Made by a program: the position numbers and the translations under genes
Shown: piece by piece, positions 39,301 through 51,748 of the stretch
How positions within the stretch are numbered: position 1 is the stretch's first letter
Layout: the number at the start of each line of letters is the position of its first letter
The notes under the pieces: generated by a model
Seen by the model: only the letters and a program-made list of their open reading frames with translations
Database searches by the model: none
Told to the model about the DNA's origin: nothing
Origin: Wuchereria bancrofti
Taxonomy: Eukaryota > Nematoda > Chromadorea > Rhabditida > Onchocercidae
Assembly: GCA_005281725.1 (NCBI GenBank)
Contig: SSBO01000008.1
Span: forward strand, 4,135,964-4,199,963
DNA length: 64,000 nucleotides
Direction: 5' to 3'

Positions 39301-42300
39301 ATAAGATCAATCTTTGAAATATAAAATTAATGATTAACTTCTCAGCAACTCATTTCTTATGCTTATATTTAGAAACTCTAAAGTTATTACTTACTTTATC
39401 TATTATTTTTTGAATTTATCACAAAAATCTTCTGCTGATAAAATCAGTAACAACTATTGTTAGATGATAATTTTACGTGAAATTGAATAATTGGGACTGA
39501 TTTTTGCAACTAAAATCTTAAATAAATAATTATATTAAAGTTATGGATGTGTTTAAACATTAAACTTACATCATTCAATTCTTTCTACATGCCATCACCT
39601 TTGTAAATTTTTCTGTAAAATTTTAATTTTTTGAAATTGTGAAATCTTAGCAAAAATTTTTGTAAGCCTTTTTTGATGTAATCATAGTTTGAAAATTCAA
39701 TATTACGGTGCAAAAATAATCAATGTGAAGTGATTTATTTGAAATAAAATATTTGATAATTAAAACAGTAAATGCTTGAAGTAATAAGTAACAATATCAA
39801 TTACTTGTCATCGTGATAAACCATTGATAAGTAATTGATTTCTTTTTGCTATAAAATATAGTTATGAAAATTTATTTAAGCCAAACAAGAAAATTTTTAA
39901 GTATCATTAGAATTTCTCGAATTATTACATTGTTTTTTAAATAATATTTTTGTTGTATAAAAAATTTCAGTTTAATTTTGTTCTGATTTTTATGCTTTAT
40001 AAATTGTAAGCATTTTATTAACAAAATTTTTTTCAGTTATATGAATTATCAGATGATATAAAAAGGAAGGAATGGCTAGATGATTGGCTTGGCTTTATGC
40101 ATCGTATTGGTAAGTTTTGTCATTTATTACAAAATGAACTGGAAGTAAAAGAATTTTATTTTTATTATTTTTTTAAACAAATTTAGAATATATCAGAAAT
40201 ATTTGTGCTATAATAGAAAAAATAAGGCAAATTCAATTTGATCATATCAAAATTTTAATAATTTTTTTTTAATGCATTTTTGCTATTTTTATTGTTTTTT
40301 GTACAAAAAAAAAGTTTTTTAAATAAATTTAAAACTTTTGCTTCTTATTTTATTAATTTAATATACATGAATGAATGTAATTTTATCATATATATCTAAA
40401 TATGAGTGTCTTTTTTTACATATATTATTATTACTTTTACATAATTAAAAAATTTGTATCGAATAATGATACATTCTAAAAGAACATTTATGGTTGAATG
40501 AATTCGATGTGATTTTTTCACGATTCATTCATTCATTATCTTAGTTAGCATTGATAATGATTAATAATTGATGGTTTTTTTCTTCCTTTTCTTTTCTTTT
40601 TTCTATGGTAAATTTTTGAAAAATGTATAAATAAATGAGTGCTTCAAATTTTAGACGCAATTCCATCCTTTTTCAAATGCTAATTCTTGGCTTTTGATTT
40701 CTATCTTATTTTGTTCAATTTTATCCATCGTATTTCAGTTAGAGAATTAGACAGATGTATTGAATGAAATAAGGTGAAATAAAATATGCTTAAGCATGAA
40801 ATTTATCCCACTTTACGAATTTATTCAAGAACTCTTCAAAAAATCTATTTTTATTGACTAACGACTAATTTCATGCATATCAAATTAGTATGAATTTTTG
40901 AGAAAGAAAGTTAAAATTGTGAAAAATAAAGTAAAAATACACATGAAGTATTTAATTCTTTCTCTTTTTTAGTAATTAATTAAAAGAAAGAAATTTTTCT
41001 TCAAAATTTTGTATATAGTTTTTAATTTCATTTTATATTAATTTAAGAAAAATGCTTCCATCATTGTGATTGAATGAATAAAAGAAGAAAAAATAAATAA
41101 ACAAAGAAAGTAAATGATAAACGATTGGCAGGTTATTTCATGCTAATAGTATATGAAATAAGCTAATAAATAATTGCTTATTCATTTGTTTCACTTTCCG
41201 TTCCGCAACAAGCTTCCTTAATTTTTCTACCGTTCCGCAACACAATCATTTACATCTGCTACGGCTAATTCACCTAGAAAAATTTCACTCATGGGATCTC
41301 TGAAAGTTATGACAATGTATGATCAAGACTATCTCTAGGATGAAAATTGAACATGAAAGCTACTGATAATCAGTTATTATTAAGATGGAAATCATAATTT
41401 TCATTAATTTTATTTTCTACTTCAATTTTTTAAAATTTGCTTTGCTTCTTTGTCTATCAATTTATTTCATTCCTCCCCAGCTACTATTTTTGCTAGTTTG
41501 TTATTTGCTGATTTTTTGATGATTATTATTAGCTAATTATTATCATCATATCAACATTATCAGTATCATCAGATCGAAACTACTATTACTGATTACTGAT
41601 CATGAAAATTTGCCATTCTGCTTATCATCAACACCAGTTATTAATATCATTTTTGTCTACTTGCTCTTATCAAAATAACTTATCTTCTTAATTTTGATAG
41701 TGATAAGAATGATAGTGATAAAAACAGCAATTTTCATTAACTATTACATTATTGCTACTGTATGTAGAAAGAAGAGGATGATATGAATAAGTTGATAATA
41801 TCAACATAAAATTTCGTCAAGTACGTATTTAAGAATAATAAACCATTAATGGATTAAAATAAATTCATTTTTTTAATTCCTAAATATAAAAGATTTTAAA
41901 AAATTCAGAATATATATAGGAAAGGGAATAAAGAAAATAAGGTTTCTATGATTTTAATTTGACATGGAATTAAATATATGAAACTTTTGCGTTTTTATTA
42001 AACTGAAATAAAAAGATAAATATATTTGTGATATGCTGAATTCCAAAAGAATATTATATTATAGCTATTAGACAAATTCGGAATTTTATTATTGAAGATA
42101 ATATTATTTTAATATGAAATTTGTAATTGAAAATTTTGAAAATTTCATGAAATTTAGCATATTTTGAGAGAAAATGAATGGACTTCTCGTAAATATGCAT
42201 CAATCACAATTAAACATAAGCTGACAAATGTTAATTTATTGTACTAGAAAAATTATTGATCAGTTATCATGATTAATTGAAATTTTCAAAATTGAAACCG

Positions 42301-45300
42301 TAAATTTATCAAGAATGACAACGTTAGAAAATGTTTGCTAGAGTTTTTTAAATTTCATTTCTTTTCCCATTCTTTTGTTCTTTTACATTTGTTGCTATTG
42401 GAATATGAAGCGATAAGTATCGAAAAAGAAATTGAATGATTCATACAATTGGATAATTAAATTAATTAATAAGCCAAAAATTTATGAAAATTTATATAAA
42501 ATTAAACATGAAATTGCAATAATAAATGAATTTAATCTGCATAAATTTGGAAATATAAATGAAACTAATTTTCTAAAATATATCAGCCTACTTTATTCCA
42601 AATATTATCATCATAATCATCATAATCACCATTATAATTGTTATTATCATTATCATTAAAAAGAAATTTCAGGAAAACCGGTTACACGAATACCGATTAT
42701 GGCTAAACAAGTCTTAGACTTATATGAACTTTATCGATTGGTTGTACAACACGGTGGTTTAGTTGAAATTATCAACAAAAAATTATGGCGTGAAATAACA
42801 CGTGGATTAAATTTGCCATCATCAATTACTTCCGCTGCATTTACGTTAAGAACACAGTAAGTTGTGCATTTGTGAAATTTTAAGATAATTAATAATTAGC
42901 ATGAAATTAAATGAAACAATTTTATAGAAAAGCTTATCCATCATGATGAAATGTAATTCTTTTCTAACATTCGGTTTTTTTTTCTTTTCAAATTTTTCCA
43001 ATCTGTTGCAATTTAAGAAAAATCTGATACCTGAAGATTTGATCAATTAGTCAATTAGTAAATTCCAACTGTTAGCAGTATATCATTAAATATTTTCTCT
43101 TTTCTTCTTCTTTTTCTTTTTTTTCTTTTTTTCATTATTAATTAAACGAAAACAGCTTGTGGTTAGCACTGTGAAAATTATATTGTTGAAAGTATTCCTG
43201 TCAATAAATATATCTAATTCAATTAATTAATGTATTAGGTAATTAATAATTAGGTTATTATTAAAATAGACATTTAAAGTTCAAAATTAATCAAATTATC
43301 ATTTTTTTTATTAATTGAATTTAAAACTTTATCATCTCAATAAATCAAAAAAAAATTCTGTTAAACTATTTTTTTTTTACTTTTTTCCCTTTCTTTTTTT
43401 TTTCTCTCTTTAGCAAAATTCTAATTGTTCATTAATTCTATTGGTATGAATTCATTCGAGACGGTTTTGAAATGTCAATTAGTGGCTAAAAATTTTTCAG
43501 AGCAATTAATTAAATGTTGTTTTAAAATTGACTTTATCATAATGAAATGAGAGAGATAAAAGAGCGGGAAAATATGGGAAATGATTGAGAATTTTAATGA
43601 AAAAAGTAGAAATGAGTCAGTCAGTTAAATTTGACAGAGAATGGAAAGACTTAGACATAAGAAATGTAAATTTTGTTGGATTTTGATTGATTTACATTAA
43701 TTTATAAATTGAGCGGAGGATGAATTAAGCAATAGCAATGAAGCAATTCAAGCAAAACAGAAATGATTAAAGAATATAATCGATCAATCGACCGATTGAT
43801 CTATTGATATATGATATTTTAGGTATTAAATTCCTACAAATTGATAGTGTGAGAAGAGATTTAATAGGAAATGAAGATGAATTAGATTAAATTAGACTGA
43901 AAAATTGAAGCGTTTACATTTTGGGATGATATTAAATTGATTGAGTATAATTTATTTATGAAATTTAAAATATGAACAATTAACTTGTCAATAATAGCAT
44001 TCTTTATCCTTTGAGCTTTAACTTTATTACTTTATGATTTGAAATTCAGAACAATAATTATGTTAGAATTATATGGTATCATTTATTTGAAATAATTACA
44101 TTGAATAAGAGCCATGGAACTAGGCATGGCATGTAAAAAAACTCATAATATTTGGCCAACTAAGCTCGTTTTATTTAATCTATCATACTACTACTAGTAG
44201 TAAAGCTATCACATTCATTTAACTTTCTTATTTTACTTTTTCTTTTGGCTTATTTTAAATCTTTTAGATTTTTTTTTTAAATGTCTATCATACTGTAATG
44301 CTAACTTATAATCATTTTACTTAAACTGAATTAATTATAGAAAAAAAAAAAAAAAACTCTGAGTATTTTGTTGAAAAAAAAAGATGAAATTTTAAAGATA
44401 TAAAACAACTAATAATACAACAAATTTCATTACTTAAATTTTCATCCAGCTTATTTAATTTCATGCTTAGGTTACATTATTAAAAAATATAACAAATAGT
44501 TGGACAGTTAAATAACACATACAATGATAATTATTTAAGCACAATATATGTTCACAAATTTAAACTTGAAATTTAAATTTAACTGTGTAAAAATTCTCAT
44601 TAAAAACAGATTGTAAAATTGAATTAAATTTTGAAATTAGTAAAATAAAATGATTTACACGAAGTCTAATGAGATTTATTTATCGGAATTGAATCTCAAA
44701 TAAAAAAAGACAATAATTTAAAAAAAAAAAAGAGAAAATGCTCAAATACCAGATGTTATAAAAATTATGTGATTTTCACTAATTTGGAAAATATTTTTCA
44801 GTTTTTTTCTTTTTTTCTCTCTCTCTCTCTCTCTCACTCTTTCTCTATAAAACATATTCCCGCAAAATATAGACGACGATATAAAATTGATAATTGAAAC
44901 AATATGTTGTTGTAAGTTTGGTAAATTTTATAAAAGAGGAAATCTTAAAAATTGATAAAATCGTAAGATTAAAGAAAAAAACAATCCAAATATATTACAT
45001 TAGTTTATTAAATTATTGATTTTGTCATTATTTTATTATTAATTATTATTTATTTATTAAATCTAATTTTCAATTAATTTTGTTTTTTAACAAATAATTA
45101 GTTGATCAAAGTACATTTCTAAGTTATGAAAATATTTAATATTTTAAATTTCATATTTTATCTTTGTGGTATAATTTACATTGAAATATTTGCTTTTCAT
45201 TCATTAATTAATTAAAGTGCAATAAACTTAAAATTTAACTCAGATAGCACAGAAATTTTATAAGATATAATTGAATAAAATTTACTTTTTTATCTTTTCT

Positions 45301-48300
45301 TCTTTTTTATATATGTATGTGTGTTTTATACTTTTACAAATTATAATTTATTTTAGACTTAAATTAATATTAACTCTTCGCTATCACTGTTTGCACGTAA
45401 TTAAATTAAATTAAAAATTACACTAGTTATAACTTATTTAAATAATGAAATTTGCATACTAACAATGATGTATTTCACTCCAATTTTAAATGATATTTTA
45501 GAAATGAAATAAAAGGAAAAAAAAGATTTATTTATTATTTTTGTAATAAAAGTAATCGTTTGTAAATATTTTGTCATTTGAACTAATAAATTTATGCTTA
45601 ACAAATTTACTTAATAAACACATTTCATTTTATAATGATTGAATGAAAATTTTTGTTTTTGTTTTGCTATTAGAAAGATTTTGTATCATAATGCGATCAT
45701 TGGATCAAATTTCACTTTCCACTTTTCAAAATTTTTTCTTTTCGTCAAAAAAAATTTATGAAAACTTTTTATTTTTGCTTTTTTTTTGCTCTTTGTTTTC
45801 TTTTTTTTTCTGTTTTTCTTTTTTTTTTTTTTTTTTTTTTTATAAAATATTTTATCAACTATTCATTGCTTGTTATAATGCAATGAATGCGATGATAAAC
45901 TTTTGCGCTTTTTTTTATATTTTATCTTTTCTGTTTAAAATATTATGAATGTTTTTTTTTTTCTTTCTCGAAAATTTTTCTTTTTATTCTTTTTTCCACT
46001 CTCTCTCTTTCTCTCTCTCTCTCTTTCCCCTCAAAATGACACAGTATTGAAAATGGTAAAATAAAAACAAGAAAAAAGAGAGAGAGAGAACGAAATAACA
46101 AGGGTAAAAGAGAGAGAGACAAGAAGAAAGAGTGATAGAAAGGGAGACAGAGAGAAAGAAAAAGGAAATAAAGGAGAAGCAAAAAAAAAATGAGAAATTT
46201 TTTCTTTTTTCTTTATTTTTTAAAAAAAAAAAGCTTATATACATCGATTGGCAACATAAGATTAGATGAAGAAGTATTATGAGAGAAAATAAAATGAACT
46301 TTAAAACAGGTTTTTATTTCAAAATCTTTAAAAAATTTTTACAAAAACTTTTTTTTTTTTTTTTGCGCTTCTTTCAAATTTTTAGCGTATGTTTTAAAGT
46401 TTTTGCAAAAATGATGAAACCAGCTGTTTTATTACGACAATTTCAGAATCAACCCAACAAATAACAGACAAATCTTTCATAAGATTTTTTTGCGCCCATC
46501 ATCTTTTGACAAAAATTTTGTTCATTTACAATGAGTGATTTAAATGTGATTTAAATGAAATGGAAGAGAGAGAGAGAGGGAGGGAGGGAGAGACAGTGTG
46601 AAAAAGAAAAGAAATGGAAAATAATATATTTGAAAGAGAATGAAAATGAACATTTCTTTTTGTTTAATAATGGAACAATTAATTTGTGGAAAAATTTCTT
46701 AAAACAGTTGTATATAAATGAATATATGCTTTTCCAATATACTTAATAGTTTTTTTTTTTTTTTTAATGAGAAAAAGATCTTTAAAAATTAGTTATGAAA
46801 ATTTTCCTCTGAACACTTATTTGAAAGCATCTTAAAAGTTTTAAAAAACAAATTTATTAATTCTATGGATTTTTTTTTTTTTTGAACTTTAAATTCATCT
46901 TTTTTTTGATAAGTATATTTTACAATTGTATGTAAATGACTAATAGTTTTAATATTTTATTATCACAAAAAGTATTTTAGATATCAAAAGTATCTATATG
47001 ATTATGAATGTGAAAAGGAAGGTCTCAGTACGGCATCCGATTTACAGCAAGCAATTGACGGAAATCGACGTGAAGGAAGACGTAATGCATCAACCGGTTC
47101 TGCGAATTATCCGCAAGTTGGATATTCGGTTGCCGCAACTGCTGCCGCTGCTGCAGCGCATCATAACTCAACCGCATTACTTAATAAACACCTCAATGGT
47201 ACTTTAAACCTTCGAAATGGTAAATAAGCAATGATATTTTTTTGTGCTCAATAAATAATAGTATATGTAGCGTGTAATTCATTTCAAAAAAAAAGAGAAA
47301 GAAATATTTTGAATAAAAGATTACTACTAATTAGTAAATTGGTGGTGAGCAATAAGAAAAATAAATTAAATTTAGAAATTTGCAATAATTTTTAGGCTTA
47401 GATGATGATGCTGGTCTAGGCCCAGCTTCACAACAAGCTGCTTTAGTAGCTGCTTATCATGTGGAGCAATTAGCTGTTCTGGAAGCACAACAAAGGCAAT
47501 TTGAACGAGCACAGAGGTAAATTATTAATAAAATTATTAGAGGAAAAATTAATCTTGATAACGATAAACAAATATATATGATTAAAATTTGAGTTAGAAA
47601 TTAAAATTTAAACTATTTCTTTACTAGTTAGTTTCATTATTGCATAGTTTTATAATTCCAAAATTATTACCTCAAATATTATTTAATTTTATTTCAAAAA
47701 AGAAATGAGAAAATGATTTTTAATAAGAAAAAAAAAAAAACTTCCAGAGCAGCGGTAGAAGCAGTAACTCGACATTCAGCTCATACACGTAGCAAAAACA
47801 ACAACATAAATAGCAGTAATAGCAATAATAGTAGCAATAGTGGTGGTGGTGGCGGTAATGGTAGTGGTGGCGGTAGTGGTGATGGTGGTAGTGGTCATCA
47901 TTCGCATATGTCAGGACGTGAATCAACCTCATCTGCTGATTCGGATGGTGCCGCACCGGCAAAACGAGCTCGAACATATTCATCAATTACCGGTACCGCT
48001 GATACCACTAATGCTGCTGCTGTGGCCGCTGTTGCTGCGGCTGCTTTAAATGATGAAAATGGCCTAAGCAATAATTTATTAGCTAATTTGGCTACAGAAC
48101 GCTTATTTGGTAGTATTCCATCAGCGCATCTCAAAATTACTAGTCGAGGAGGTAGAATGAATCAATTTCCATTTTATTTTTCTTTCTTTAATTTTCGAAT
48201 TGAATAGCTAATTAATTTTGCATAGATAATTATTTTTGAAAAAGATAGTAATCCTAACTGCTAATTGTCAAAACAGGAAATGAATAATTTAATAAAAAAA

Positions 48301-48791
48301 TATCATTATCACTATCATTGTCATTATTGCATTATCATTCTTATCAATATCAACACTACTATTATTAGCAGTCATTAATATCATAATTATTCTTTTTTTA
48401 TAATTACTAATCAATTATTACTACTACTTTTTTAACCAATTTGAAATTGACACAAAAGAGAAGAAAAAAAAGTGTGCAAATTAAATAAGTGAAATTTTTA
48501 TTGTTTTTTTATTGTCTAATTTTTTTTATTCATATTATATTTATTCAATTATATTATTTCATTCATATTACCTAATGTAATATCATTTGTTTACTTTTAA
48601 TTTTAATTTTAGAAAATTCCTTGGTAGTATCAATGGAAATTAATGGTACCATGTATCAGGGTGTACTATTTGCATTAGGTGGCGGTACTGGTGCTGCAAA
48701 TATGCCGCAAAATCCTTTCCAGAATGTTAGCGATGCAGCAGCTATGGTAACGGGATTGAATTTGGCAACAACGCTCAAGAATCCATTATAG
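33264..48791 (+). CDS. cfi-1: ARID3/Dead ringer/CFI-1-type ARID transcription factor
   Basis: Ten exons give 617 aa with consistent phases: 33264-33491, 33897-34005, 34291-34489, 34712-34829, 40037-40109, 42673-42856, 46981-47219, 47396-47516, 47748-48151 and 48613-48791 (TAG). Residues 1-218 are low-complexity and acidic (LDDEDENEAL). The ARID spans about 219-340: LYELSDDIKRKEWLDDW, RIPIMAKQVLDLYELYRLVV, NKKLWREITRGLNLPSSIT, FTLRTQYQKYLYDYECEK, ending AIDGNRREGRR. This is the extended ARID of the ARID3 family, which binds AT-rich DNA in the nucleus. After an Ala-rich linker comes VEQLAVLEAQQRQFERAQR, then an Asn/Ser/Gly-rich tract and AKRAR (possible nuclear signal). The last exon has SLVVSMEINGTMYQGVLFA, the conserved REKLES-type end that mediates self-association in ARID3 proteins. 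C. elegans CFI-1 is a neuronal identity factor, and I infer a similar role. Exon 2 could instead end at 33985 and exon 3 start at 34298, nine residues shorter. The ATG at 33264 is the first in-frame start after a TAA. Confidence 0.95.
34830..40036 (+). other. cfi-1 intron 4 (5.2 kb)
   Basis: GTAAAT donor after exon 4 and TTTTTTTCAG acceptor before the first ARID exon. No other gene is recognised inside. GC-richer patches lie near 35085-35140, 36100-36175, 36615-36690 and 36940-37000, along with CT/GA microsatellites near 35930 and 37965. The patches might hold intronic enhancers. Confidence 0.8.
40110..42672 (+). other. cfi-1 intron 5 (2.6 kb), within the ARID
   Basis: GTAAGT donor and AATTTCAG acceptor. 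It holds a GC-richer island at about 41190-41345 in which CCGTTCCGCAACA occurs twice, at 41198 and 41230. An ATC/ATT trinucleotide tract runs directly up to the acceptor at about 42600-42660. No gene is seen. Confidence 0.8.
42857..46980 (+). other. cfi-1 intron 6 (4.1 kb), within the ARID
   Basis: GTAAGT donor and AGTATTTTAG acceptor. Contents are poly-A/T runs, a TC microsatellite near 44815-44835, CT then GA tracts at about 46000-46165, and a GA tract near 46565-46595. The open frames inside are repeat-driven. No gene is seen. Confidence 0.8.
47814..47895 (+). repeat. coding trinucleotide repeats in cfi-1 exon 9
   Basis: AGCAATA then GGTGGT-type triplets encode an Asn/Ser tract followed by a Gly-rich tract (SNSGGGGGNGSGGG). 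Such coding microsatellites can vary in length between individuals and between related species. Confidence 0.85.
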
Positions 48792-48862
48792 TTTATATTT
48801 TCTTTCTTTTTTTTTAAACGAAAAAAAAAAGTAATATTTGATTTTAAATTTTGTGTGTAAAT

Positions 48863-48868
48863 AATAAA
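48863..48868 (+). promoter_or_regulatory. probable polyadenylation signal of cfi-1
   Basis: AATAAA lies 72 bases after the cfi-1 stop codon and is followed by a T/C-rich stretch. That is a typical spacing for a nematode 3' UTR. Confidence 0.6.
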
Positions 48869-49933
48869 CCACATTCTTCTTTCTCTTTCTTTCTCTCTCC
48901 CTCTCTTTCTTTTTTCTCTCTCTCCCTCAATTATCTTACTTGCCAATGTAATTTAAAATAATTATTACTCATATGATTAAAATTTTGAATTTTTTTTAAA
49001 ATTTTTGAAAAATTTGGAAAGGAAGAACGTTTATTTTGATGTTTAATTTTCATCACATTTATTTTTGAATTTCGAAATAATAATTATTTTGTGAAAAAAA
49101 ATCATTTTTTGTAGTACGTTGGTCTTTAAGTTAAGATTAAGCTAATTTGTTAAAATTTAAAATGAAAAAAGTAGTAGAAATTATTTAAATAAGTATATAC
49201 ATATACAGAGATAAACGACATACGAGATGATAATTTCATCTAGTCTTCCATTTTTTTTTTTATTTATTTAAATTTTCTATTTTACATGTAACATTTTCTC
49301 ATTGTAATTAATCAATAGCAATGCAACTTTTGGTATATTTGCAAGAAATGATAAAATTAAAATTTGATATATGAAATATTTGATATGAATTGAAGTTTAA
49401 CTTGAAATTCAATAATTGAATTAAAATTTGATAACATTCTGTAATTTCAATGTTTTTGATGCATTTTTTCTTTCATTTTCTAAGCAGTTTGATGATATTT
49501 ATATTATTATTTTCAATTATTTGTTTTCTTTTCTAATGTTTGTGTGTGACATATTTTTAATGAATTGTGCTTTTTTCTTTTCATTTGAAATAAAATTTGT
49601 TCAATTTTTTTTTCAAACTTTTTTAAAAAATATTATTCAATTTTATAAACATTCATAAAATTTCATATTTTCCATTAAAAATACATTGCAATGAAATGTT
49701 AGTAAACAAATAATACAATTTTTTTTTTTTTTTTTGTTATTTACCTTATTTATTAGCTTTATGAAGATTTTAATTTTAATATGAGATATTTTGTCTCAAA
49801 TTTAAATTTGATTTTAATTTAATTTCTTTTATTTTTGCTTTATTTACTTTATATTTTTGTATGCAACATATATTTCTTATATTCATTTACTTTTTTGCTC
49901 AGTGAATAAAATTTAAATCATAGGCAAATAAAA
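48869..49933. other. convergent intergenic region
   Basis: About 1.1 kb between the stop codons of the rightward cfi-1 gene and the leftward gene at 49934-51748. It is AT-rich with poly-T runs. TTTATT at about 49838 would read AATAAA on the minus strand and could serve that gene. No coding sequence is recognised. Confidence 0.65.
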
Positions 49934-51748
49934 TTAAACATCAATATTGATAATACCATGAAATAATAAATCACAACGAATTGGATTTAGCAATTCTTTG
50001 GCGATCATTCGTGTTATGCCATTATTATCAGTGTTATTTCCATGCTTATCATTTAAATCATTGATTAAATTTTTAACATTTTTAGATTCATTCCAATTTA
50101 CCACATACATCGTAAACGAATGATAATTACCTTTAAGAAAAGAAATGATTAGTGATGCATTTTTATCATTCATTTAATATTAATGCTTTCAATTTATTGA
50201 TAATTTTATAAAAAGTTAAAAAAGAAAAAAACACGGAAAAAATTGAAAAAGCTATGACAATTAAAATTTTTGTTTTTATAACTTTTATCAATTTCAAAAA
50301 TTTATAGTATTTTTGTATGATTTTGCAACGATAATATTTTTATATTATTAATTATTATTGTTTATTATTAAATTACTTTTGCTATATACACTATTAACCT
50401 TGTCATTCATTTTGTTTTATTAATTGATTGTTTTAAAAAAAAAATTTTTTAATTTCAATATCGCTAACCTAGTATGGTATTCATAAGTATCACTTGTTGA
50501 TTCGGGAAGCAGAGTATTTTATCAATATTTGGTGATATAATGAATTTTTCAATTTCCATCGAAAGCATAACAAATTTTGCTATATCACTTGAATTCATCT
50601 AAATTCAATTTTTAAATTTTTGCAGTTCAAATTTAGCAAACAATTACAATGACATATAAAGTTTAATAAATTAGAAATGATCAAAAATAACTTACTTTTT
50701 TAGTCGGTGTCATAAATTTGATGAAGCCAGGTAGTGTGGTAGAATGTGTTGGTTGTATGAGAACGTGAACTTGCGGTGTTTTCACTTCACGTGCTGTCCT
50801 TCGATCATTAATATACTTCACCTGTAATTTAATTTTTTATTTCATCTTTTTCGTACTTTAAAAATATGTTAAAATTCTTTTTTACCTCATATTAAAATTG
50901 CAATTAAACATATATAACACAAAACTATTTCAAACTTTAAAAAATTTTCCTGCTCCAAATTGAATAAAAAATTAAATTTATCAGATCACAAAATTTTTAA
51001 AAATTTAAATTTTGAAAAAAATGTATATTGAAAATAAGACATACCTTAGCAGGCAATAAAGATTTAAGTTGAACAAAATTTTGCGATGGATTATTGGTAA
51101 GCAATATTACGGTAACTGATGATGTTGCGTTTGTGGTATCATTGTAAAGTGTTATATTGTTAAGCCGTACAAACTATAAATTTAATTTGAATTTAAAAAA
51201 AAAACAGTGAAATTTTTTTTTCCATAAATGGAAAATAATTTGTTTTTGTTATGAATTAATTCATTTGATAAAATATCACTTTTTAGAACAGTAATATTAC
51301 TGTTTAAATCCAGTTAAATAAATCCGGTATGTTTCAGTTTTTTCAGGAAAACAGGAATGTATTGAGGGAATAAAAATAAGACAAGTTTATCTTTCTCTAA
51401 AAAGTTTTAATTTAATTTACAATAATTTAATTTAATTTACAATAATTTCTCTTTTTGCTGTGTTACAAAAAGAAAAAGTCATTTGAATTAGTTTGGATTA
51501 AAAAGGAAAAACCTAAAACTTTTGATCATCTTCGAAAAAATTGAACTTTGAACTATTTTTTGATTAATATCAATGAATATATCAAATCAGGAAAGCTACT
51601 ATATAATATAATGTGATAAACATACTTCAAGTAAAGTTCCGGAACGTGTTTCATGGATGATAAAATTATGAATTGAATATGATTGTGAAACGGTTAATAA
51701 TTCAAACCAAAATAAATACCAAAAATATGGCATTTGCAATGAAAGCAT
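49934..51748 (-). CDS. predicted secreted glycoprotein, unrecognised family
   Basis: Five minus-strand exons join without phase conflict: 51748-51626, 51173-51045, 50821-50696, 50598-50469 and 50130-49934 (TAA). They give 234 aa. Every junction is GT-AG (GTATGT, GTATGT, GTAAGT and GTTAGC donors). Residues 1 to about 22 are hydrophobic and aromatic ([20 protein letters not shown]) and look like a signal peptide. The mature part has several N-glycosylation sequons clustered at [14 protein letters not shown], plus NSS, NES and NNT further on. It also contains [34 protein letters not shown] and [15 protein letters not shown]. Cysteines are few, and there is no transmembrane segment after the signal. 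I do not recognise the family and assign no function. A short TTTTAAG before the ATG could be a leader-splice acceptor. The clean exon structure and higher GC of the exons support a real gene. Confidence 0.7.

Noticed and set aside
47720..48134. Minus-strand and alternative-frame ORFs over cfi-1 exon 9
   Set aside because: They arise from the coding GGT/AAT triplet repeats. The plus frame joins its neighbouring exons in phase and is clearly the real one.
48656..48946. 96-codon minus-strand frame
   Set aside because: It is antisense to the last cfi-1 exon and its 3' UTR, a shadow frame.
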